DNA of 64,000 nucleotides from Sphingobacterium sp. HMA12 (lineage in GTDB: Bacteria > Bacteroidota > Bacteroidia > Sphingobacteriales > Sphingobacteriaceae). The DNA lies in contig NZ_BEYR01000001.1 in assembly GCF_002933815.1 (NCBI RefSeq), positions 1,977,765 to 2,041,764 on the forward strand, written 5' to 3'. The notes under the pieces were generated by a model. It worked only from the letters and a program-made list of their open reading frames with translations. It had not been told where the DNA came from and did not search any database. How positions within the stretch are numbered: the first letter of the stretch is position 1; the number at the start of each line of letters is the position of its first letter. A program made the position numbers and the translations under genes. Below, piece by piece: positions 37,471 through 47,300 of this stretch.

Positions 37471-38661
37471 ATGAGTCTAGAAAAGTGTGCATCTGTCGAA
37501 GCAAACGAAAACATGCTTCAATACAATGGTAAATATGGTGAGTATGGTGGGTCTTTTATTCCCCCCGTTTTGGAAAGTCAGTTAAACAAGTTAGCCGATT
37601 TTTTCGATAGCCATGTACAGAAAGAAGAATTCCAAAAAGAATTTATTTCCATCCTAAAACACTATGTTGGACGTCCATCACCTTTGTACTTTGCAAAAAA
37701 CCTAAGTGATTATGTTGGTTCCAGAATCTATTTAAAGCGGGAGGATCTAAACCATACGGGTTCACATAAAATAAACAATTGCATCGGTCAGATTTTATTG
37801 GCCAAACAAATGGGTGCTACCGAGATCATTGCTGAAACCGGTGCGGGACAACATGGTGTTGCAACAGCCACAGCAGCTGCTTTATTAAATATTCCCTGCA
37901 AGGTATTTATGGGAGAGATCGATGCTGCCCGTCAGGCGCTGAATGTAAAACGGATGGAACTATTGGGCGCTCAGGTTGTCACAACAAACCTAGGAAGCCG
38001 AACACTCAAAGATGCTGTTGACGCTGCGCTGATGTACTATGTCGAAAACCCAACATCTTATTATCTCCTCGGTTCGCATGTCGGACCGCACCCCTATCCT
38101 AAAATGGTAGGCTATTTTCAAAGTGTGATCGGCAAAGAAGCCCGACAACAAATACTTGAACAGGAAGGACGTCTTCCAGATAGTATCTTTGCTTGTGTAG
38201 GCGGTGGATCAAATGCCATAGGGTTGTTCTCAGGTTTTCTGGATGATCAAGAAGTCGAAATCAATGGCGGTGAAGGCGGTGGCTCCGGTACTTACCCTAA
38301 AACAGCCGCTACCTTATCTTTTGGTAAACCGACCGTATTTCAAGGTACCTATTCCTACTGCCTTGTTGACGATTCAGGCAATCCGATCCCATCCACATCC
38401 GTATCTGCAGGACTGGATTACCCGGGTATCTCGCCACAGCATGCCGCTCTAAAGGATAGCAATCGGGCCAACTATTATCCGGTTACGGATGACGAAGCAA
38501 TCGCCGCCTATAAATTGCTTTCCAAATTAGAAGGAATCATCCCGGCAATCGAGTCTTCACATGCTGTTGCCCTGGCGGTCAGACTATTGAAAGATAAAAA
38601 CAAACTTGCTATTGTCAATCTATCTGGCCGTGGAGACAAGGATGTCGACCGTGAATTTTAA
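37471..38661 (+). CDS. trpB: Tryptophan synthase beta subunit, stand-alone copy
   Basis: PLP enzyme joining indole and serine to tryptophan. 396 residues of the TrpB1 type: PLP lysine Lys100 in LKREDLNHTGSHKINN, catalytic Glu122 in AETGAGQHG, phosphate-binding CVGGGSNAIG and the C-terminal NLSGRGDKD. Some usually invariant parts differ: GGEGGG where GVEAGG is usual, and QALNVKRM where QxxNVxRM is expected. No trpA or other trp gene is adjacent, unlike normal trpBA pairs. It may be a second copy that uses free indole or has another amino-acid role. The upstream region carries tandem repeats and a palindrome. Confidence 0.9.
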   Translation: MSLEKCASVEANENMLQYNGKYGEYGGSFIPPVLESQLNKLADFFDSHVQKEEFQKEFISILKHYVGRPSPLYFAKNLSDYVGSRIYLKREDLNHTGSHKINNCIGQILLAKQMGATEIIAETGAGQHGVATATAAALLNIPCKVFMGEIDAARQALNVKRMELLGAQVVTTNLGSRTLKDAVDAALMYYVENPTSYYLLGSHVGPHPYPKMVGYFQSVIGKEARQQILEQEGRLPDSIFACVGGGSNAIGLFSGFLDDQEVEINGGEGGGSGTYPKTAATLSFGKPTVFQGTYSYCLVDDSGNPIPSTSVSAGLDYPGISPQHAALKDSNRANYYPVTDDEAIAAYKLLSKLEGIIPAIESSHAVALAVRLLKDKNKLAIVNLSGRGDKDVDREF

Positions 38662-38680
38662 TACGTCACTGATTTTAAAT

Positions 38681-38718
38681 AGCTATAGCGGATTGCTCAT
38701 GGGCAACTCGCTATGGCT
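38681..38718 (+). terminator. Hairpin after trpB
   Basis: Long imperfect stem (AGCTATAGCG...TTGC with GGCAA...CGCTATGGCT, G-T pairs included). There is no T-run, so termination is probable but not certain. Confidence 0.5.
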
Positions 38719-38781
38719 ATTGATATGAATCCGGGTTTTCCATGTATAATAACTGTTCTATTCTAGATAATAGTGATTCTT

Positions 38782-39324
38782 ATGATACGAAATAAAAACC
38801 GCCACAACTGGCTAAAAATCATTGCTACAGTATTCCTCCTATTGATTTTGGGGATTTTCGTCTATAATCTTTATCCCGAACCCCGCTTACCAAAAAATGC
38901 GATGGTCGACAAACTTGTGGTCTATAAATCCAAACGAGCCCTATTAGCTTATGCAGAAGGTAAATTACTCAAATCCTACCGAATATCGCTTGGCGGAGCG
39001 CCAGTAGGAGCTAAAAAAATTGAAGGCGACTTAAAGACACCAGAAGGATTATATTATATCAACGATAAGAATCAGTACAGTGAATACCACAAGAACCTAG
39101 GCGTATCATATCCGAATGATCAGGATATCGCTTATGCCAGATCTTTGGGCAAAACAGCGGGTGGTGATATCAAAATCCATGGGTTAAGAAATGGAATGGG
39201 CTTTATCGGAAAATTACAACGTTGGACAGACTGGACATTCGGCTGCATGGCCTTAACCAATACAGAAATTGATGAACTTTATCAGGCCGTTCCCATCGGT
39301 ACCCCTATTACAATTAATCCCTAG
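38782..39324 (+). CDS. L,D-transpeptidase-like (YkuD) membrane-anchored enzyme
   Basis: A 180-residue protein with one N-terminal TM anchor (about 9-29, LKIIATVFLLLILGIFVYNL) and a YkuD catalytic domain facing the periplasm. The motif runs IKIHGLRNG ... DWTFGCMALTNTEID, the His and Cys being the active site. It has TFGC-MALTN rather than SxGCxR, as in the YafK/DpaA branch that modifies or releases crosslinks, so L,D-transpeptidase or hydrolase activity on peptidoglycan is inferred. The ATG at 38782 is preferred to a GTG 9 bp upstream. Confidence 0.85.
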   Translation: MIRNKNRHNWLKIIATVFLLLILGIFVYNLYPEPRLPKNAMVDKLVVYKSKRALLAYAEGKLLKSYRISLGGAPVGAKKIEGDLKTPEGLYYINDKNQYSEYHKNLGVSYPNDQDIAYARSLGKTAGGDIKIHGLRNGMGFIGKLQRWTDWTFGCMALTNTEIDELYQAVPIGTPITINP

Positions 39325-39456
39325 CATGATCACCGCTGCTATTCCATCGGCTGGACAGCTTGTATGCGGCTGGCTCCAGTAGAAGGCACCAAAAAGATAC
39401 AACATATCGCCTAAATCTTACAACAGAATGTCCGATTAATTTGCGACTTTTGGGTT

Positions 39457-39464
39457 TAGATTTG
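39457..39464 (+). promoter_or_regulatory. Candidate -7 box of the HMA-AraC gene (TAGATTTG)
   Basis: Matches TAnnTTTG, 23 bp before the ATG. The nearest TTG lies only 13 bp upstream, so support is moderate. Confidence 0.35.
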
Positions 39465-39487
39465 TAACTTGTATTAAAAAAAATCGA

Positions 39488-40060
39488 ATGAAACTCGCAA
39501 TAAAGAATATGGTATGCAATAGATGCATCATGGTCGTCGAAAATGAATTGACCAAGCTTAATCTTCACATTAAACATATTTCTTTAGGACAGGTCGAAAT
39601 TGAAGAGACATTGAATCGGGAACAATCGGCTCAGCTGGCCGAAAGCTTCTCCGCGCTTGGCTTTGAGCTCATCGATGACAAAAGAACAGTATTGATTGAA
39701 CAGGTCAAGCATTTGGTCCTGGACTTAATCCGCAACCAACATAACAATACCAATCTCAATTTATCGGAAATAATAAGCAATCAGATCTACCATGATTACA
39801 ACTATATTTCGAATTTATTTTCGGATGTGGAAGGCATGACCATCGAAAAATATTTCATTAGCCAAAAGATTGAATATGTTAAAGAGCTATTGGTCTATGA
39901 TGAATTGACACTAAGCGAAATCGCTTATCAGCTGAATTATTCCAGCGTTGCTTATTTAAGCAATCAATTCAAAAAGGTTACCGGACTGACCCCTAGTCAT
40001 TTTAAGCATATCAAAGAGAATAAACGAAAACCATTGGATAAAATACACAATGCAGGATAA
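39488..40060 (+). CDS. AraC-type regulator with N-terminal HMA-like metal-binding fold
   Basis: A 190-residue predicted transcription factor. Residues 1-65 resemble a heavy-metal-associated (HMA) domain: MKLAIKNMVCNRCIMVVENEL with a CxxC (Cys10, Cys13), a ferredoxin-like beta-alpha-beta pattern and a short linker. The C-terminal part (about 85-185) has the AraC double helix-turn-helix (LTLSEIAYQLNYSSVAYLSN, then FKKVTGLTPSHFK). This build is frequent in Bacteroidota and may sense copper or another thiophilic metal (inference). No metal-transport gene is adjacent. Confidence 0.88.
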   Translation: MKLAIKNMVCNRCIMVVENELTKLNLHIKHISLGQVEIEETLNREQSAQLAESFSALGFELIDDKRTVLIEQVKHLVLDLIRNQHNNTNLNLSEIISNQIYHDYNYISNLFSDVEGMTIEKYFISQKIEYVKELLVYDELTLSEIAYQLNYSSVAYLSNQFKKVTGLTPSHFKHIKENKRKPLDKIHNAG

Positions 40061-40138
40061 ATTATTCAGCTCCAACTGTTTTTGATAGGCCAGTTCATCA
40101 TTTGACACCCGGATAAAAACAGATATCAACGATAACAG

Positions 40139-40163
40139 AAAAGGCTTCCGAGCGGAAGCCTTT
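40139..40163. terminator. Intrinsic terminator between AraC-type gene and DUF4954
   Basis: Stem AAAGGCTTCCG / CGGAAGCCTTT with a 2-nt loop between convergent genes; T-rich on the plus strand, A-rich before it. Confidence 0.88.
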
Positions 40164-40166
40164 CTT

Positions 40167-42347
40167 TTAAAATTGCCCTTTCAAATTAGCAACCCTTATT
40201 TTAAATATCTCTAACTCTTTTTGCTGTTGATTGATAAAGGAGTTTTCTGTCAACTTCCCAACAACTATATCACGCTCATCATCATTGGCATATACCATAT
40301 TCTTGAACGGATTTTTGTAATCTTTAGCGCGGGATTTGTAGATCTGCTCTCCTATCCAGATTCGGTGTCCCAAAGCCTGATCCAACAAAGATACAATTTT
40401 ATCGCTGGATATTTCCATACCTTCCAGCGTCAGAATTTCAATCAGGGATAATAGGGCATGCTTTCGCTTATCCAATGGATAGTTCTTGCTACACTCATGA
40501 TAAAACTCATGAATATCATCCCAGGAATTTATCTTTTTGGACTTGATATCATCGAAAAAAACCTGCAATGCGGTACTTTCGATAAGCTGTCCGCCGATAT
40601 TTTCCCAATTTGTCCGTTGTTCTCCAGCAAGGCTCGCAATGATATCATCGAGCGATCGACCTTCCTCCAACGCATCCATTAGGTGCAGTACACCATAATA
40701 TTTGATAAATGAACGATAAAGATGATAAGCTTCGCCCACTTTTTGAATCACTGTGGGTCTGCGCGAATTTTCTGCTCCGGATAAAACAATGGTCTTATTC
40801 TTTAGATCAATATTGTTGGCAAGTAAGGCACGTCCAGCCACGATGCGCCCCTCCCTTGTGTTATTCTCCTCCTGCTGAAGGCTTTCCGCCACCGCAAGGG
40901 CCAATGTATCCATTCCGGCAAACATTTCATTTACCGTATCAGGCGCCAACATATCGTACTCAAAATATTGATTTTTGAAATGCCTATTGTCCCGAGCTTC
41001 ATACTTATTCGCATTGCGGACCAGGGCATACATATTATACATAAACCAATATCCTGGAATAAGCACAAGCCGATCATGTTGCACATCATTGCTCACCAGT
41101 GTGAATGGAAGTTGTATGTCCAGCTCATGCAGGAAGTCCCCCTTGACAATCAGGCAATAAGAGGCAAATCTAGAGTTATGTTTAAGACTTACACATAATC
41201 CCGGCCAAAAGCCGCGGCCGGCGATAATCTCACCATCTGCAGCCCTGGAATTGTGGTTTGAACCCACAGTCGCCCCAGCAGCCATATTGCTTTGTCCCAT
41301 CACCAATGCCGCGCACAGGAAAGAATTATTGTGATGTTGCTCATGCGCTGGGAAAATCAGGGAATTAAGTACTTCACAACAGGATATAGTCGAATTATCG
41401 CCGAGATAAGAATTGATCAACCGTGCACCATATTTCAGTTGCGAGTAAGAGGCCAAAATAAAACGTACAGCTTTGACCCCATAGAATATACGGCAACCGT
41501 ATCCAATGATACCATTGACCAGCTCACAGCCCTCACCAATTTGCGTATAGGATTCCTGGGAAGAATTGACGGTCACATTTTTCAGCTTGTTCACTCCTTT
41601 GATATATGCATCGGTACCAATCTTCACATTTTTGATTGTGAACGTATTTTTAATGACACAACGATCCCCTATCTGGCTATAATAACCGCGCTGTGTACCA
41701 AATTTTTGGTCTGTCAGCTCTTCAAAACGATGCTGTAGCATACGATCATGGCGATTTCGTGTCCACAGGTAAACATCGGCGGCTTGCATGCCGTCAAAAG
41801 GATACACGGAGCGTGCTCCATTTTCATTGCAAAGCTCCAATTGGATACGTTTACCGGATTCTTCACCATCCCGCAGAATTCCATTTCCGAATTTAGCTGT
41901 ACTACCCGTCTCCATCTCCTTGATCTGACTCAACAACACTTCATTACCCACAATAAAATAGGATAAATAGCCTATATGATGTACAGCTACATCATCGCCA
42001 AAATCCGAACTGATAATCGTCGAATGATATAAACCGATGGGAAGCTGCAGGTTTCGATATTCGAGGTAACTAGGACTTAGATTTCCGATACGCACCAAAC
42101 CGTAGAATTTGCAGCCCTGAACCTGCTTGGGATCAAAGATTGCTGACACCTTCACTTTGGACCAGTCGCTGGACCAATTGCCATTAGCGATAAGCTCCTG
42201 AACCTCAATTGCTGTGAGATCACGGTAATCATTGCGTGGATTCTGCTGAAAACGCAGGGTATACTCATCCTGTCCTTCCTGGAGAAATTCATTCGGGATA
42301 AAATCATATCCCAAACGCTCCAAAGGTCTTTTCTTTAATACACTCAT
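40167..42347 (-). CDS. DUF4954 family protein with left-handed beta-helix repeats
   Basis: A 726-residue protein. The middle (about 215-400) has hexapeptide repeats of the left-handed beta-helix type (IGDRCVIKNTFTIKNVKIG, AYIKGVNKLKNVTV, IGEGCELVNGIIGYG, LGDNSTISCCEV), as in acyl- and nucleotidyl-transferases. The C-terminal third is alpha-helical. Its reaction is unknown. It starts 7 bp after glmS on the same strand, so co-transcription is likely; a link to UDP-GlcNAc or aminosugar metabolism is inferred from that. No signal peptide, so cytosolic. Confidence 0.85.
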   Translation of the reverse strand: MSVLKKRPLERLGYDFIPNEFLQEGQDEYTLRFQQNPRNDYRDLTAIEVQELIANGNWSSDWSKVKVSAIFDPKQVQGCKFYGLVRIGNLSPSYLEYRNLQLPIGLYHSTIISSDFGDDVAVHHIGYLSYFIVGNEVLLSQIKEMETGSTAKFGNGILRDGEESGKRIQLELCNENGARSVYPFDGMQAADVYLWTRNRHDRMLQHRFEELTDQKFGTQRGYYSQIGDRCVIKNTFTIKNVKIGTDAYIKGVNKLKNVTVNSSQESYTQIGEGCELVNGIIGYGCRIFYGVKAVRFILASYSQLKYGARLINSYLGDNSTISCCEVLNSLIFPAHEQHHNNSFLCAALVMGQSNMAAGATVGSNHNSRAADGEIIAGRGFWPGLCVSLKHNSRFASYCLIVKGDFLHELDIQLPFTLVSNDVQHDRLVLIPGYWFMYNMYALVRNANKYEARDNRHFKNQYFEYDMLAPDTVNEMFAGMDTLALAVAESLQQEENNTREGRIVAGRALLANNIDLKNKTIVLSGAENSRRPTVIQKVGEAYHLYRSFIKYYGVLHLMDALEEGRSLDDIIASLAGEQRTNWENIGGQLIESTALQVFFDDIKSKKINSWDDIHEFYHECSKNYPLDKRKHALLSLIEILTLEGMEISSDKIVSLLDQALGHRIWIGEQIYKSRAKDYKNPFKNMVYANDDERDIVVGKLTENSFINQQQKELEIFKIRVANLKGQF

Positions 42348-42354
42348 ACGCCCC

Positions 42355-44196
42355 CTATTCTACTGTGACAGATTTGGCGAGATTACGAGGTTTGTCCACA
42401 TCTAAGCCTAACTCAACACCAATATAATAAGACAATAACTGCAAGGGAACAACAGAGATCAAAGGAGCAATAACCTCATCTGCCTCTGGGATTTCCATAA
42501 AGTCATCCGACAGATTTTCGGAAACGGCGTCACCTCTGGTAACTACGGAAATAATCTTCCCTTTTCTAGCCTTTATCTCCTGGATATTGGAAACAATTTT
42601 TTCGTGGTAAGCATCTTTCGTTGCGACGAAAACAACAGGCAAATTCTCATCTACCAAAGCAATAGGGCCATGTTTCATCTCCGCTGCCGGATAACCTTCG
42701 GCATGAATATAAGAGATCTCTTTTAGCTTTAGCGCACCCTCCAAGGCAACTGGAAAATTATACCCTCTGCCAAGAAACAAGAAATCCCTGGCGTCTTTAT
42801 ATTTTTTTGCTATTTGTTGAATCTTTTCGATCTGTGTATCCAAGATCCATTGCACTTTTTCAGGAACGTCGTGTAATTCTTCCGACAGTTTCAGAAAGCG
42901 TTCATCGGAAATCGTTCCTTTTAATGCCGCAATTTTTAGGGCAATCAGGTTTAAGACAGTCAGCTGCGCCGTAAATGCTTTTGTACTTGCCACACCGATT
43001 TCAGGCCCCGCATGGGTATAAGCGCCTGCGTCTGAAAGACGTGCAATGGACGAGCCGACCACATTCACTACGCCCAGAATAATAGCACCCTGTTTTTTTG
43101 CATTCTCCAAGGCTACCAAGGTATCCGCAGTCTCGCCACTTTGTGAAATGGCTAAAATAACATCTCCAGGATGGATTACTGGATTACGGTAGCGGAATTC
43201 AGAGGCATATTCCACTTCAACATTGATGCGGCATAATTCTTCGATGACATACTCCGCAATTAATCCAGCATGCCAGCTCGTACCACAAGCCACAATCACA
43301 ATCCGATTAGTGTTGCTGATCTCATTTGCATACTTTTCGATTCCGCTAAGAATAATTTGTTTCGCCTGCAGATCAAGACGACCGCGCATCGAGTCGTAGA
43401 TGGTATCCGGCTGTTCAAAGATTTCCTTGAGCATAAAATGATCGTAGCCACCTTTTTCAATAGCCGACAACTCCAGATCCAGCTTTTGAATATACGGGGT
43501 GATACGTTCATTCCCCAAATTCTTTAGAATCAGCTCTTCAGGCGTAATAATCGCCAGTTCATAGTCATTGATATAAACGACCTCTTTGGTATACGCTAGC
43601 ATAGGCGAAGCGTCTGAACCTAGAAAGTGTTCGTTTTTGCCTATTCCGATAACCAGAGGGCTTCCCTTTCTGGCCGCAATAATCCGATCTGGATGACCAG
43701 CTTCTAAGACAAGAATCACATAAGCGCCGACGACTCTCTTTAAAGCAATACGAATTGCTTCTTCCAAGGAGCACTCATTCTGTAATTGGATTTCCTCAAT
43801 AAAATTAACGAGTACTTCTGTATCCGTATCACTTTTGAAATGATAACCTTTATTAACTAATTCTGATTTTAGGGAGGCATAGTTTTCAATGATACCATTA
43901 TGAATCATTGCGATGCGCCCACTGTTTGAGTAATGCGGATGGGCATTCCGGTCAGAAGGTTCACCATGGGTAGCCCATCGTGTATGCCCTATTCCTGTTG
44001 TTGACTGAAGATCCTGACCGTAAACGAATTCTTCCAAATTCACGACCTTTCCAGTCTTTTTGTAAACATCAACATGTTCACCTTTGTGCAGTGCAACTCC
44101 TGCACTGTCATAACCACGGTATTCTAATTTTTTCAATCCGTCAATGACGATACCATACGCCTGACGGTAACCTGTGTATCCTACAATTCCACACAT
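42355..44196 (-). CDS. glmS: Glutamine-fructose-6-phosphate aminotransferase (isomerizing)
   Basis: Makes glucosamine-6-phosphate for peptidoglycan and LPS. The start is ATG 44196, so that Cys follows Met (MCGIVGYTGYRQ) as the N-terminal nucleophile; an ATG 69 bp upstream would hide it. 613 residues: glutaminase domain 1-240 (HTRWATHGEPS, HNGIIENYA), then two SIS sugar isomerase domains (CGTSWHAGL, ISQSGETADTL, KPRNLAKSVTVE end). No ribozyme-like leader is seen in the 95 bp upstream. Likely expressed with DUF4954. Confidence 0.97.
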   Translation of the reverse strand: MCGIVGYTGYRQAYGIVIDGLKKLEYRGYDSAGVALHKGEHVDVYKKTGKVVNLEEFVYGQDLQSTTGIGHTRWATHGEPSDRNAHPHYSNSGRIAMIHNGIIENYASLKSELVNKGYHFKSDTDTEVLVNFIEEIQLQNECSLEEAIRIALKRVVGAYVILVLEAGHPDRIIAARKGSPLVIGIGKNEHFLGSDASPMLAYTKEVVYINDYELAIITPEELILKNLGNERITPYIQKLDLELSAIEKGGYDHFMLKEIFEQPDTIYDSMRGRLDLQAKQIILSGIEKYANEISNTNRIVIVACGTSWHAGLIAEYVIEELCRINVEVEYASEFRYRNPVIHPGDVILAISQSGETADTLVALENAKKQGAIILGVVNVVGSSIARLSDAGAYTHAGPEIGVASTKAFTAQLTVLNLIALKIAALKGTISDERFLKLSEELHDVPEKVQWILDTQIEKIQQIAKKYKDARDFLFLGRGYNFPVALEGALKLKEISYIHAEGYPAAEMKHGPIALVDENLPVVFVATKDAYHEKIVSNIQEIKARKGKIISVVTRGDAVSENLSDDFMEIPEADEVIAPLISVVPLQLLSYYIGVELGLDVDKPRNLAKSVTVE

Positions 44197-44291
44197 GCTT
44201 GTCTCAATTTTAAGTATATATATTTTGTTAATGCGGTCGCAATGTAATAAAAAATATTTACGCAATCGATTGATTAACCTAAAATTAATAC

Positions 44292-44329
44292 AAAAAAAAG
44301 GAGGCCAATGACTTAGCCTCCTTTTTTTT
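44292..44329 (-). terminator. Terminator of efflux operon 2
   Basis: Stem AAAAAAAAGGAGGC / GCCTCCTTTTTTTT with a 10-nt loop; the A-run gives the U-tract on the minus strand, 18 bp after the pump stop codon. Confidence 0.92.
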
Positions 44330-44346
44330 GTAAAATTGATATATGC

Positions 44347-47300
44347 TTAATGTTCTGCGACATCAACATGATCGTAATCTTCTACCATGAGCGCCTCATA
44401 ATCAGTCTTTTTCTTTTTCCCAAATCGGTCAAAGATCGAATACACGACGGGAACGACAACCAAGGTCAAGAACAAAGAAGATAATAGACCACCGATGATG
44501 ACAATAGCCAAACCTCTGTTCATATCCGCACCATCACCTGTAGCGATAGCAATTGGAATCATACCGAATACCATCGCAATTGTCGTCATCAAAATTGGAC
44601 GGAGACGGGCATGATTCGCTGCGACCAGCGCATCGTGGGTATTATCACCAGCTTCTTTCCGGTGATTGGCAAAATCGACGAGCATGATCGCATTCTTGGC
44701 CACCAATCCGATCAACATAATGATACCCAAAATGGTAAAGATGTTCAAGGTCTGATTACCTAAGGCCAAGAATAACAAAGCACCGATAAAAGACAACGGA
44801 ATGGAGAACAATACCACAAAAGGTGTAATAAAGCTATCATAAAGAGCCACCATTACCAGGTATACCAAGATAATTGATGCCAATAAAGCAATTCCTAATG
44901 TACCAAAACCTTCCGATTGGTTTTCCATGTTACCGCCCCAGATAAATACGATACCCGGTTTACGTGGAAGCTTTTCAAATTGTGCCTGCCATTCCTGGGC
45001 CACTGTACCCATTGGTCTACCGATCGCCTGCCCTTGGATTGATACCGCCGGCGATTTATCACGGCGCTCCAATAAGGTAGGTCCTGAACCATAAGATACC
45101 GTTGCGAATTGATCCAATGAAATCGATGCTCCTTTGCTATTGATAAATTTCAGGTCACGCACGTTATCTATACTTGCCCGGCCACTTTCTGTATACCGGA
45201 TATTGATATCATACTCATTGTCGCCCGCTCTATATTTATTGTCTGTATTTCCGGAAAATGCAGTCTGCATCATCATACCTACCGTAGATACATTAAGTCC
45301 TAAAGACGTCATCTTATCGCGGTCAATCTTAACATTAATCTCTGGGTTACCAGCTTCGGAAGTAAGCTTCACACCTGCAGCTCCCGGGATTTTACGCAAT
45401 TGATCTGCGGCTTTCTCTGCGAATTGCTGCGCATCTTCGACCGAAGCACCGATGATAGTCAATTTCAATGGAGCTTGTTCCGCCCCCATAATACCAACAT
45501 TCACCGTTTTAATTTTGGCCCCGATCAGCTTATTCTCCAATTCACGTTTTAAAGTTGCAGAGTATACCTGAGAGTTTCCTTCAAAATTCTCCTTGTCCAG
45601 AATAACATGGATTTCAGACTTGTAGCGCGATCCTGTTGTCGAAGCCATACCATCCGAAGATTGACCTACCGTGGTAATGATTTCTTTCACATCTGGTTTA
45701 GATTTGATATAAGCTTCAGCTTTTTGCGTCAGTAAATTGGTTTTCTCCAAAGAAGCATCTTTGTCCAATTCCAATTGGATGAAAAATTCCTTCCGGTCTA
45801 TCCCAGGAAAGAAATCTGAACCGATATAACCTTTGACCACAAGCATAAATGAAGCAATCAACAGGCCTACCGCGAGTCCGAGCGTTGCCAGTTTATTCAT
45901 ACGGCTTTTTAATGCCCAGACCAACAGTCCAGATACCCAATGTGTAAATGCTGTCAGACCACTTTCAAACCCGTGGATGATACGTCCAAAGAATGAAGTT
46001 TTACTCAAGTGCTCCAGTTTTCCGAAACGGGAATATAACCATGGGACAACAGTAAATGACACCAATAACGACAACAAGGTGGAGATAATGACAGTCACAC
46101 AGAATTGTGCCAGAATATTTGCCACCAGACCGGTTGACATCGCAATTGGCAAGAACACCACCACGATAACTAAGGTAATCGCTGTTACGGTAAACCCGAT
46201 CTCAGACGCCCCGTCAAATGCCGCCCGCACTTTATTTTTACCCATCTCCATGTGGCGGTGAATATTCTCGATAACAACGATCGCATCATCCACCAGAATA
46301 CCCACAACAAGTGATAGTCCCAATAAAGACATCAGGTTAAGTGTGTATCCCATAAGCAACAAGCCAATAAATGTAGCGATCAAAGACAATGGAATAGCAA
46401 CCATGGTAATCGCGGCATTACGCAAACTTTGCAAGAAGAACAACATAATGAAACCTACCAGCGCAATCGCAATCATCAAGTCATGGATAACGTTATTTGC
46501 AGCATTCAATGTAAAGTCAGACGAGTCATTTGCAACAAGAATCTTGATTTTGTTGCTTGCATAATCTTTCTCTACTTGCTCTATTGTCTTTTTGACCCCT
46601 TCTGATACGGCCACCGCGTTTGCATCTGACTGCTTAAAGACCTGCAATAAGATGGTGTTCTGGCGATCCAGACGGGCCACTTTCTCAATTTCTTTGATAC
46701 CATCCTGTACATCGGCGATGTCACGTAAATAAATCTGTGCACCTGTTGGCGTCGTAATCGGAAGATTACGCAATTCCTCGATCGAGGTCACTTTACCCGC
46801 CAGACGGATCGTTGTTCTGTTATCGCGGGTACTTACGTTACCTGTAGGAAAGTCGAGATTTGAAGCTGCTACGGTTTGTTGAACCTGCGCGATTGTCAAA
46901 CCATAACCTTCGATTTTCTTCGGATCTACAGAAATTTGAATCTCACGTTCTTCCCCCCCAATCATATCCACTTTAGCCACTCCATTGATCCGCGCAAAAA
47001 CCGGCTGAATCTTGTTGTCCAAGAGGTCATACAATTCTTTTTCGGATAGATTAGATGTAACGGCCAAACTCATAATCGCAACATCATCCAATGAGAATTT
47101 GGATAAGGACGGTGTTTTTACATCACCCGGCAGATCGTTGACAACGGCATTGATCTTCCGTTGTGCATCGGTCAGCAGGAAGTTGACATCGGCCCCGTTA
47201 TTTAGGGTAATCATCACAATGGATACCCCTTCCAGGGAGGTCGATTCAACTTTCTTGATACTCTCCAGGGAGGAAATAGCATCCTCAATTTTTTTGGTGA

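Noticed and set aside
44197..44291. glmS ribozyme in the leader of glmS
   Set aside because: The region before glmS is short, AT-rich and lacks any ribozyme-like core; such ribozymes are known from Firmicutes mainly.
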